Assembly (NCBI GenBank): GCA_028293285.1
Contig: JAQGPC010000037.1
Span: 1-54,598 of the forward strand
Length of the DNA stretch: 54,598 nt
Source: Pedosphaera sp.
GTDB lineage: Bacteria; Verrucomicrobiota; Verrucomicrobiia; Limisphaerales; Pedosphaeraceae
Reading direction: 5' to 3'
Of the stretch, positions 43,298 through 51,019 are shown piece after piece. The translations under genes were made by a program, and so were the position numbers. The notes beneath the pieces are model-generated. The model had not been told where the DNA came from, did no database searches, and saw only the letters and a program-made list of their open reading frames with translations. Each line of letters opens with the position of its first letter. Positions within the stretch are counted from its first letter, which is position 1.

Positions 43298-43831
43298 ATG
43301 TCTGAATCCACCCTCATTCTCAACGCCTCCGCCATCCAACGTGCGCTGACTCGCATCGCTCATGAAGTTGCCGAGCGGAACGATGCCAGCAGTGATGTCG
43401 TAGTCGTCGGTATCCAACGTGGCGGCGTCGAACTCGCGCATCGCCTCAGTGCTCTCCTTTCCGAAATATGGAAACACGCGGTGCCCACCGGCAGCCTCGA
43501 TGTGAGCATGCACCGCGACGATCTCGACCAGCGCATCTCTCCCAACATTCATCCCACCGTCATTCCCTTTGACATGACCGCCAAGACCGTTGTGCTGGTG
43601 GACGATGTTTTATTCAGCGGCCGCACCATTCGCGCCGCGATGGATGCGCTCAATGATTTTGGCCGGCCCAAGCGAATTCAACTAGCCGTGTTGATTGATC
43701 GCGGCCATCGCGAACTGCCCATCAAAGCCGATTTTGTTGGCAAAAATGTTCCCACTTCTCTTAATGAGAATGTTCACGTGCGCATCAAGGAAGCTGGCGG
43801 CGAAGACTCCGTTCACCTCGAAAAGAAATGA
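43298..43831 (+). CDS. pyrR: PyrR, pyrimidine operon attenuation protein / uracil phosphoribosyltransferase
   Basis: The ATG at 43298 directly follows the terminator's T run; an in-frame TTG at 43259 would read through the terminator stem and is unlikely. The 177-residue protein has [46 protein letters not shown], and the PRPP-binding motif [20 protein letters not shown]. The end has [20 protein letters not shown] and VGKNVPTS, all standard for PyrR. It regulates the pyr transcript by binding the leader hairpin and may also make UMP from uracil. It overlaps pyrB by four bases (ATGA), so the two genes are translationally coupled. Confidence 0.95.
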   Translation: MSESTLILNASAIQRALTRIAHEVAERNDASSDVVVVGIQRGGVELAHRLSALLSEIWKHAVPTGSLDVSMHRDDLDQRISPNIHPTVIPFDMTAKTVVLVDDVLFSGRTIRAAMDALNDFGRPKRIQLAVLIDRGHRELPIKADFVGKNVPTSLNENVHVRIKEAGGEDSVHLEKK

Positions 43832-44772
43832 GCTGGAACCGTAAACATCTACTCGATATTGAATCCCTCTCTGCCGAGGAGATTATCACTGTGCTCGACA
43901 CTGCCCGCGCATTTAAAGCCGTTGGCGAACGCGCCATCAAAAAAGTCCCGGCGCTCCGCGGCAAGACGGTCATCAATCTTTTCATTGAACCTTCCACCCG
44001 CACTCGCATCAGCTTCGAACTGGCCGCGCAACGGCTCACTGCCGACATCATCAATTTCACCGCCGAAGCTTCTTCGCTCAAAAAAGGTGAAACACTTAAG
44101 GACACCGCGCGCAACTTGGAAGCTCTCAATGCAGACATTATCATCATTCGGCACAGCGCGACCGGTGCGGCTCACTTCCTCTCGCGTTTTTTGAATGCCT
44201 GCGTGATCAACGCTGGCGATGGCGCGCATGAACATCCCACTCAGGCGTTGCTTGACACCTTCACCATTCGGGAACGAAAAGGAAAAATCGCGGGCCTAAA
44301 CGTAACCATCCTGGGAGACATTCTCTACAGCCGCGTTGCCCGCTCCAACATCTGGGCGTTGTTGAAACTCGGTGCGCGCGTGACTCTCTGCGGCCCTTCA
44401 ACTCTTGTGCCGAAAGTTTTTGAGCAAATGGGCTGCCGCGTCACTTACAATGTGGAAGAAGCCATCGCGGATGCGGACATCATCAACCTGCTTCGCATTC
44501 AACACGAACGTCAGCGCAAATCCATGTTCCCGAGTCTTGGCGAATATTCCAGTTTGTTTGGCTTGAATAAAAAGCGTTTGGCGCTGACCAAGCCGGACGC
44601 CTTGATCATGCATCCTGGTCCCATCAATCGTGGTGTCGAGATCGACAGTGAAATTGCTGATTGTGGTCGCTCCGTCATTCTGGAACAGGTCACCAACGGC
44701 TTGGCCGTGCGCATGGCCGTGCTGTTTTTAGTAAATGGTGGTAAAGGGCCGCAGGAGGTAGCACCCGGTTAA
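43828..44772 (+). CDS. pyrB: PyrB, aspartate carbamoyltransferase catalytic chain
   Basis: PyrB joins carbamoyl phosphate and aspartate in pyrimidine synthesis. The 314-residue chain has the carbamoyl-phosphate-binding loop [18 protein letters not shown], then [20 protein letters not shown] and [14 protein letters not shown]. The His-Pro-Thr motif is in [19 protein letters not shown], followed by [20 protein letters not shown] and the C-terminal [18 protein letters not shown]. No regulatory PyrI chain is nearby, so it is probably the class that works with PyrC or alone. pyrC does not follow in this operon: the next gene (45027) is on the same strand after a 254-base gap and encodes a methyltransferase. 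Confidence 0.96.
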   Translation: MSWNRKHLLDIESLSAEEIITVLDTARAFKAVGERAIKKVPALRGKTVINLFIEPSTRTRISFELAAQRLTADIINFTAEASSLKKGETLKDTARNLEALNADIIIIRHSATGAAHFLSRFLNACVINAGDGAHEHPTQALLDTFTIRERKGKIAGLNVTILGDILYSRVARSNIWALLKLGARVTLCGPSTLVPKVFEQMGCRVTYNVEEAIADADIINLLRIQHERQRKSMFPSLGEYSSLFGLNKKRLALTKPDALIMHPGPINRGVEIDSEIADCGRSVILEQVTNGLAVRMAVLFLVNGGKGPQEVAPG

Positions 44773-45026
44773 TTTCGGAGAGTGACCATCCTCGGACGCA
44801 GCAATGCTTAATCGGCATAATTCTTGAATTTCTCCAGAATTCCCTTCTCCGTCTCTCCCACATTGCTTCTAATCTGCCTTAAATTTCTTCTCGCCGATTC
44901 TTGTGCCGCAAGCTATTGTTTTTTTTGCCTTGGATAGGGATTCACTAGCTTGGCATGAAATAAAGTCTTTTACGTCGAATTAATGGTTATAACGCAGTTG
45001 GCCTTTTAAATAAATCAGGAAGAAAC

Positions 45027-45605
45027 ATGCAGTTACTCGCCAAGCTCAGCGCCACCACACTTTTTCTTCAGGAACTCGTTAATTGTCCCCGGCAAGTAGG
45101 CGCCATCCTGCCGAGTTCGAAAAACCTGGCAACCGCCATGGCCCGCTGGCTTCCCACGGATTCCGATGCTTACGCCTTGGAACTGGGCCCTGGCACCGGC
45201 GTTGTCACCCAAGCCCTATTGGAACGCGGACTGCGCGAAGACCGTCTCGTGGCCATTGAAAAGTCTCCGAAAATGGCGCATCATCTGCGCAACCGTTTTC
45301 CCCGCGCCCGAATCATCACCGGCGATGCCTTTGAGTTGGATAGTCTGTTAAAAATGCATCTACCCTCGGCGCACAACATCGGTGTAGTCTTCTCCAGTTT
45401 GCCGCTGCTCAATATCGAACCCGAAACCGCCGATCGTCTCGCCCGAAAAATCCGCGCCGTTTTGCAGTCCAAAGGCAAGCTGGTTCAGTACAGTTACCAT
45501 CTCGGCAACAAACAGCCCAAAGCCGCCGCCCATTTCAGCTATCTGGCTTCAGATCGTATCTGGCTGAATCTTCCTCCCGCCCGCGTCAGCGTTTATCAGA
45601 AGTAG
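45027..45605 (+). CDS. SAM-dependent methyltransferase, PmtA-like (phospholipid N-methyltransferase type)
   Basis: The 192-residue protein begins MQLLAKLSATTLFLQELVNC with a good Shine-Dalgarno (AGGAAGA) seven bases upstream. It has VGAILPSSKNLATAMARWLP, a PmtA-type lead-in, then the SAM motif ALELGPGTGVVTQALLERGL near residues 49-68. VAIEKSPKMAHHLRNRFPRA is motif II-like, and VVFSSLPLLNIEP is a further conserved piece. The short QYSYHL and PARVSVYQK ending agree with phospholipid N-methyltransferases and with some rRNA-type enzymes. It lies downstream of pyrB but with its own ribosome binding site and a T-rich gap, so it is likely its own unit. Confidence 0.82.
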   Translation: MQLLAKLSATTLFLQELVNCPRQVGAILPSSKNLATAMARWLPTDSDAYALELGPGTGVVTQALLERGLREDRLVAIEKSPKMAHHLRNRFPRARIITGDAFELDSLLKMHLPSAHNIGVVFSSLPLLNIEPETADRLARKIRAVLQSKGKLVQYSYHLGNKQPKAAAHFSYLASDRIWLNLPPARVSVYQK

Positions 45606-46083
45606 AGCGAAATCAGCAGGAACGCGGCGTTGACGCCGCTTCAATGGTGATTTACTCAACCGCGTTGCTACTTCCAGGTGCGAAACTATCCGTGATAGTC
45701 TGAGACTGAACTATCCACAAAGGTTTCTGCTTTCCCGTTTGAGTATCCTTCTTCACTTCTATTTTTTAACCGTAAATAACCGTAATTAAGTGAAATTATC
45801 CGCCATTAACCGTAGTTGCCCGGATATAATTTCCGCTCACTTCAAACTTTTTGGTCAACTCATAACAACTCGCAATAGGTCGTACAAGCTCATATCAGCT
45901 CAAAACTCGCTTGGTGGGAGCCGCCGTGAGGAGGCTCCAATCAATTCCCTGGTATATATTAGGATTGTCAAAGAACCACGGTACGCTTCGGCCTTGCGTC
46001 ACCACGTGAGGCAGCCGTTGCCACAGGCGACATTAGATAACAGGAGTTATCAACGGATGTCAAGCCGTTCTGGTTTGTCTCTT
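45606..46083. other. Gene-free stretch with short repeats and hairpins
   Basis: This 478-base gap lies between the methyltransferase and the end of the SpmAB-like gene, so the two genes converge. GCGGCGTTGACGCCGC near 45623 is a 7-bp palindromic stem. Between about 45767 and 45823 the heptamer AACCGTA recurs (TTAACCGTAAATAACCGTAA and further variants). GGAGCC / GGCTCC near 45916-45938 and GATAAC / GTTATC at 46036-46051 form small hairpins. Nothing in it codes for a convincing protein. Confidence 0.4.
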
Positions 46084-47436
46084 CTAAAGAGCCGCCGGAG
46101 CCGCTCCAAACATCATCCGGCAAATAATCACCGACATGATTATGCCCACCGTGTCGGCCACCAGTCCCGCTGGAACCGCGTGCCTTGTGCGTTTGATGCC
46201 CACCGATCCAAAATAAACTGCCAGCACATAGAACGTCGTCTCGGTGCTGCCATAAATAGTCGCTGCCGTCCTGCTCAGCAGATGATCCGGCCCAAATCGG
46301 GTGACCAACTCCGTAAAAATTCCCAACGTTCCACTTCCACTCAGTGGACGCACCAGCGCCATCGGCAATAATTCCGGCGGAAAATGTATCCGGTTCATCA
46401 TCGGGGAAAGTAAATCCGTAAGCATATTGATTCCGCCCGCTCCACGAAACATCCCAATCGCCACCAAAATGGCCACCAGATTGGGAATGATGCGGATGAT
46501 AACTTGAAGACCCTCCTTCGCCCCTTCCACAAACTCCTCGTAAACTTTTATCCCTCGCACCATCGCATACAAAGGGAAGAACGAAAGCAGCATCGGAATT
46601 GAAAGTAGCGACAATGTTTTGACAATCCGGATAAGCGGGTTGTCCTTTTGCAAATCTTCCGCAGCCGGTTTGCCGAATATTTCTGGAAATCCAAGCGACA
46701 GGAACAACCAGCCAAAAAATAAAAAATAAGCACCCATCACTATCATGCCCCACCATTGCATCGGTTGGACCGTTACTGCTTTGGCCGCTTCCTCTTCACT
46801 TTTTGTTTCTTCACTCTTCTTCTTTTTATCTTCCTCGGTCAAAGGCGGCAGACGAAACATGGGCAGTTTCTCCAAAGTCTTGACCATAATAATTGCAGAA
46901 ATTGCCGCGCAGAGAGTAGCCAAGAAAGAGGTGCCAATGATTGAAGAAGGATTCGTTGAACCTTTCACCGCGAGAATTCCGACTGCCGTCACCGGAATCA
47001 ATTGAATCGAACTCGTGTTGATCGCCAGGAAAGTGCACATCGCGTTGCTGGCCGTGCCGGGGCGCGGGTTCAGCGATTCCAAATCTTTCATCGCCCGGAT
47101 GCCCAAAGGCGTCGCCGCGTTCGAAAGCCCCAGCATGTTGGCCGCCATGTTCATTAACATGGAACCCATCGCGGGATGCTCGGCGGGAACATCTGGAAAT
47201 AAACGCACCATCATGGGACGCAACGCTCGCGCAAGCAACTGCACCATGCCCGATTTTTCCGCCAACCGCATGATGCCCAGCCAGAGTGCCATGATGCCAA
47301 TCAACGGAAGCGCAATATCCATGACCGCCGTCTTGGCCATCGTGAAGGCTCCATCGGAGACTTCCTTCATGTGGCCAGTAACGCCGCCAATCAAAACGGC
47401 GCACACGATCAGGCCGAGCCAAATATAGTTGAGCAT
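46084..47436 (-). CDS. SpmA-SpmB-like fused nucleoside-recognition (Gate-domain) membrane protein
   Basis: The ATG at 47436 starts directly with the first helix (MLNYIWLGLIVCAVLIGGVT); the longer frame upstream adds a basic stretch without family character. The 450 residues hold two Gate-domain halves. Residues 1-205 (SpmA-like) have GIMALWLGIMRLAEKSGMVQ, AMGSMLMNMAANMLGLSNAA and TFLAINTSSIQLIP. Residues 275-450 (SpmB-like) have VEGAKEGLQVIIRIIPNLVA, LPMALVRPLSGSGTLGIFTE and GSTETTFYVLAVYFGSVGI. The link near residues 212-245 is Lys/Glu-rich. SpmA and SpmB are separate proteins in spore formers. The fusion is known in non-spore-forming lineages, where its transport role is not established. 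Confidence 0.88.
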   Translation of the reverse strand: MLNYIWLGLIVCAVLIGGVTGHMKEVSDGAFTMAKTAVMDIALPLIGIMALWLGIMRLAEKSGMVQLLARALRPMMVRLFPDVPAEHPAMGSMLMNMAANMLGLSNAATPLGIRAMKDLESLNPRPGTASNAMCTFLAINTSSIQLIPVTAVGILAVKGSTNPSSIIGTSFLATLCAAISAIIMVKTLEKLPMFRLPPLTEEDKKKKSEETKSEEEAAKAVTVQPMQWWGMIVMGAYFLFFGWLFLSLGFPEIFGKPAAEDLQKDNPLIRIVKTLSLLSIPMLLSFFPLYAMVRGIKVYEEFVEGAKEGLQVIIRIIPNLVAILVAIGMFRGAGGINMLTDLLSPMMNRIHFPPELLPMALVRPLSGSGTLGIFTELVTRFGPDHLLSRTAATIYGSTETTFYVLAVYFGSVGIKRTRHAVPAGLVADTVGIIMSVIICRMMFGAAPAAL

Positions 47437-47535
47437 TGACGGAAATTTATACGTGCGCCAAAGAAATGAGCGAGAAAAATTTCTGCGCTCCCGTTGGGAG
47501 TTCCGCCAACATCCGCAATCTATGAAAGGCTTGGC

Positions 47536-47571
47536 AAAAAAGCGCATGGAACAAAATTATGTTCCATGCGC
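47536..47571 (-). terminator. Intrinsic terminator of the ankyrin gene
   Basis: GCGCATGGAACA and TGTTCCATGCGC form a perfect 12-bp stem with a 6-base loop. On the minus strand it is followed by six T (47541-47536). It lies 32 bases after the end of the ankyrin-repeat gene and before the SpmAB-like gene on the same strand. Confidence 0.9.
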
Positions 47572-47603
47572 CTAGTCACTGTCCGTTCCCCACCACCTCT
47601 AAA

Positions 47604-50180
47604 TTATTGTTTCTCTGGAATCTCAATCACATCGCCGTCGCGCAGCCACAAGTCGTCCTGGGCATTATACTGTTCGTTAACAGTTAATACATTGGCCGAC
47701 AGGAAACCCGGAGCCGCAGGCTGACGAAGCGTTCGGGACGGAATCGACAATTGGTTGGCATACTGAAGGTTGGATAAGCCGCCGGAAGCTGATTCGAGAT
47801 TAAACACCATCTCGTCCGGCTTGTTCGTGGACGGATTCATCCGCTTGACCTTGACGCGGGATAAATCGGATGAGGCCAGAATAACCCCGGCCATGTGAAC
47901 AACTTGATTCAGTCGAAAATTAGAAATTACAGGGAGCGCATTGGTTTCTGCCGCACCATTTGAAGCCCTAGTCGTTATTTCTTTCAACTTAGCCTCAAAA
48001 GAGGCTGCTGCATTTTTTAAATCGGGCTTCAAGATGACACTATTAGTTTGGCCTTTCACAACTATGTCCACCCTTGCAGCCAGGCAATTCTCCAAGGTCC
48101 TTCGCGCGTTCGATGACAATCCACCCCACGTCTCGTTCAGCTTGTGATCCAGCTCGGGAATTTCCAGAACATCGCCCCACTCCAGCCATATATTCTTTGA
48201 GCAATCCCCTGATTCCAACGCCCCGGCAAGCGCAATTTTTAGCTTCTGTTTTTTTCCCGAAGCGGAATCTTTTGTTTCGATGGTCACATTATTAAAATCC
48301 GGGAAAACCCATCTTCTTTCATTGGAGCCGAAAACGACGGTCAGCAATTCAAACAAGGTAAATCGATTTAGCGAAGCCTTGTCCTTGGTAAGCAGCACTT
48401 CGGGGGCTGTCAAGCCGGGGCGGATGATGCGAACAGTAGTGTTTTCCATCCCGCTTACGCCACCATGCGCGCGCAAGAGTCGCCTGACCTGCTCCACCCA
48501 TTTGGAATTTTCATAACTATCATGCACCCCATCCAAAGGCGTTGCTCCATTTTTATCGGTCGCATTCACATCGGCGCCCCGCTGAATCAACAGCTCGGTT
48601 ATCTTAAGCCCGCTTGGTGCTAGACTTCTAAAAATTGGCGTCACGGAGTGTTCACCAACGGCATTCACATCTGCCCCGTGATTGAGTAACAATTCGACCA
48701 TATCCTTATCCGATTGTGTTACTGCCAGATATAGAGGTGTGTTTCCATTTTTGTATCGCGCATCCACGTCAACTTTCTTATTCAGCAACAATGCTGCGAT
48801 TTCTTTTTGGCCATTCGCTACCGCCAGTTGCAGCAAGGTGTTTTGATTCTTGTCCAAGACGCTCACATCAGCCTGATGATTTACCAGCAATTCAAACAAT
48901 TCTTTGCTGTTCTTTTGTTGCGCCAGGACCAATGGTGTTCTTCCTTCGCTGTCGCTGGCATTAACGTTCGCTTTGTATTTCAGCAGCAGCTCGGCGGTTT
49001 CTTTTTGTTTCAATGACGTGGCAAGGTGCAGCGGAGTGAAATCTGTGCATACAACTGATCGGTATGGGGAAGTTTCAATATAATTCTCGGTTACCTTCAG
49101 ATCAGTTTTTGCTCCGCTCTCTAGGAGCAGCTTCAGCATATCATTCTGATTTTTTTTGATGGCATAATGCAGCGCAGCCCATTCGCTCTGAATTCCTCCG
49201 TCTTTGTGGTCTAACCGGGCATTCACATCTGCGCCATGGGCAATCAGCACCTTGGCCATTTCAACTTTTCCAGCCTGCGCCGCCTCCATCAGTGGTGTCT
49301 CGCCCTGCTCGCCTTTGGAGTTTACGTCAGCTTTATTATTAATCAGTAGTTCTGCGATGATTGTGTTGCCTTTGCTGGCTACCAAATTCAATGGGGTCTC
49401 TTTTTTATTACTTAAAGCATTCACTTCGGCTCCTCGACTCAGTAACAATTCTGTTACCGCAGTGAATCCCTTCTCTGCCGCCACATGCAATGGCGTTCGG
49501 CTTTGCTGATCGCGTGATTTAACATCTCCGCCATTGGCAAGCAACAATTCCACCATGGCCTTATGACCCGCAAAGGCGGCTAGATGCAGGGGGGTAAAAC
49601 CAGTGGTTCCTTTTCCATTAATATCGGCTTTATTTTCCAACAGAAACCTCGCCACAGTCAACTGGCCTGCCCGGGCTGCCTTTTGCAACGGAACTTCTCC
49701 GTCCGTTCCGGCTGCGTTGATTAAATCCGGGCTGTTGCGGATCATGGTTTGAATCCGCTTGATCTCTTCAGCTTCTTCCGAGGTGGTGGGAGCCGAAGCC
49801 TCCGCCGAAAGCACTTGGTTTGCCGGTGGCGAAGAACTTGCCGCGTTGCCTACATACCCTTTGCTCAGTTTCACCAACTCCGGCTGGTCTGCAAACTCCC
49901 GCACAATCCGTTCATATTGCGTCGTGGCTTCGTTCGTCTTGCCTTGCTTGCGATAACATTCGCCCAAACGGAAAATCGCGGTGGCCGCAAATCGTCGTTC
50001 CTTGTCGGTTTGCGCCACGACCGACTGATAAGCTTGAATGGCCGCGTCAAGATTGTGGTTCGCCTCCTCTTCAAACAAACCCCGTTGCAACAATGTCCCG
50101 ACATCATTTGTCCCCGCACTGACAGTATTCCCGACAAGCACCATTGCGAAAATCAACAAACCGTATTTTATATTTTTCAT
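47604..50180 (-). CDS. Secreted TPR - ankyrin repeat - SLBB-like protein
   Basis: The 858-residue protein starts with a signal peptide (MKNIKYGLLIFAMVLVGNTV) and a TPR-like pair (LDAAIQAYQSVVAQ, GECYRKQGKTNEATTQYERI, about residues 42-95). From about 155 to 555 run around twelve ankyrin repeats such as GFTPLHLAAFAGHKAMVELL, followed by LLANGGDVKSRDQ. The C-terminal 290 residues are beta-rich with two elements ending DVLEIPELDHKL and WLRDGDVIEIPEKQ, the hallmark of SLBB/polysaccharide-export-type domains. Such a mix suggests an envelope protein that binds partners through ankyrin repeats. It lies directly downstream of the two-component genes and shares their upstream motif, so it is a likely target of that system. 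Confidence 0.78.
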   Translation of the reverse strand: MKNIKYGLLIFAMVLVGNTVSAGTNDVGTLLQRGLFEEEANHNLDAAIQAYQSVVAQTDKERRFAATAIFRLGECYRKQGKTNEATTQYERIVREFADQPELVKLSKGYVGNAASSSPPANQVLSAEASAPTTSEEAEEIKRIQTMIRNSPDLINAAGTDGEVPLQKAARAGQLTVARFLLENKADINGKGTTGFTPLHLAAFAGHKAMVELLLANGGDVKSRDQQSRTPLHVAAEKGFTAVTELLLSRGAEVNALSNKKETPLNLVASKGNTIIAELLINNKADVNSKGEQGETPLMEAAQAGKVEMAKVLIAHGADVNARLDHKDGGIQSEWAALHYAIKKNQNDMLKLLLESGAKTDLKVTENYIETSPYRSVVCTDFTPLHLATSLKQKETAELLLKYKANVNASDSEGRTPLVLAQQKNSKELFELLVNHQADVSVLDKNQNTLLQLAVANGQKEIAALLLNKKVDVDARYKNGNTPLYLAVTQSDKDMVELLLNHGADVNAVGEHSVTPIFRSLAPSGLKITELLIQRGADVNATDKNGATPLDGVHDSYENSKWVEQVRRLLRAHGGVSGMENTTVRIIRPGLTAPEVLLTKDKASLNRFTLFELLTVVFGSNERRWVFPDFNNVTIETKDSASGKKQKLKIALAGALESGDCSKNIWLEWGDVLEIPELDHKLNETWGGLSSNARRTLENCLAARVDIVVKGQTNSVILKPDLKNAAASFEAKLKEITTRASNGAAETNALPVISNFRLNQVVHMAGVILASSDLSRVKVKRMNPSTNKPDEMVFNLESASGGLSNLQYANQLSIPSRTLRQPAAPGFLSANVLTVNEQYNAQDDLWLRDGDVIEIPEKQ

Positions 50181-50226
50181 ATCGATCCTTTTCTATCCTG
50201 TCCCAGACTGCCACATCGCCGTTTTC

Positions 50227-50251
50227 AAATTGTCACGCTTTTGCAAAATCA
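50227..50251 (-). promoter_or_regulatory. 25-base motif shared with the kinase promoter region, ankyrin copy
   Basis: On the minus strand it reads TGATTTTGCAAAA, GCG, TGACAATTT. It differs from the copy at 53303-53327 at one base. TTTTGCAAAA is a perfect palindrome. The gap to the ankyrin ATG (50180) is 46 bases. The equal position before both transcription units points to a binding site for a common regulator, most simply the response regulator encoded between them. Confidence 0.65.
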
Positions 50252-50330
50252 GTTTGGTTTCCGACCTCTGGCTTTTTACATTGTCAAAGGCACGGGCGAC
50301 CGTTTTCTTCTCACATACTCACTCACTCGC

Positions 50331-51017
50331 TTACCCACCCACTTCCAACCGGTACCCCACTCCATGCACCGTCTTGATCCACCTCGGTTTATCGGGGTCA
50401 GATTCAATCTTCGCCCGCAAACTGGCGATGTGATTATCCACCGTGCGCGTTGTCGGAAACGAAGCATATCCCCAGACCACATCAAGAAAACGTTCCCGCG
50501 ACACCGGTTCATTGGGCGTTTCACTTAAGAGCCGCAACATCGCAAACTCCTTCGCGGTCAAATGCAATTCTTTCCGCCCGCGCATTGCGATCTGCTTTGC
50601 CAAATCAATTTGTACTTCACCCAGTTTCAGCATCGTTGCCGCTTTCGTATCTCGCTGATATCGGCGCAGCATCGCCCGCACCCGGGCAAGCAACTCTTCC
50701 GTGCTGAATGGTTTCACCAAATAATCATCCGCACCCGCATCCAAGCCGGTCACGCGATCTTCAATCTGTCCCTTGGCCGTCAGCATGAGAATCGGCACTG
50801 GTTGCGACAGCCTTCGCAATTCGGCGCACACCGCAAACCCATCCAGCTTGGGCATCATCACATCCAACAAAACAAGGTCCGGCTTCTCCTCGACGGCGCG
50901 CTTTAAACCCGCCTCACCATCCGCCGCCGTCAACACGCGATGCCCCTCCGCCTCCAGGCAATCCTTCAGCGCCGTGCGCATCGGCAACTCGTCTTCGATG
51001 ATTAAAATGCGCGGCAT
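50331..51017 (-). CDS. OmpR/PhoB-type response regulator
   Basis: The 228-residue protein has a receiver domain (residues 1-118: LIIEDE, phospho-acceptor Asp52 in LLDVMMPKLDGF, LMLTAKGQ and the conserved Lys102 in YLVKPF). A winged-helix DNA-binding domain follows (about 130-225, LHLTAKEFAMLRLLSETPNE, SRERFLDVVWGY, RTVDNHIASLRAKIE and KTVHGVGYRLE). It begins two bases after the kinase stop codon, so the pair is translated as one operon. The ankyrin gene lies 150 bases downstream. The shared 25-base motif upstream of both the kinase and the ankyrin gene is the best candidate for its binding site. Confidence 0.96.
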   Translation of the reverse strand: MPRILIIEDELPMRTALKDCLEAEGHRVLTAADGEAGLKRAVEEKPDLVLLDVMMPKLDGFAVCAELRRLSQPVPILMLTAKGQIEDRVTGLDAGADDYLVKPFSTEELLARVRAMLRRYQRDTKAATMLKLGEVQIDLAKQIAMRGRKELHLTAKEFAMLRLLSETPNEPVSRERFLDVVWGYASFPTTRTVDNHIASLRAKIESDPDKPRWIKTVHGVGYRLEVGG

Positions 51018-51019
51018 AC

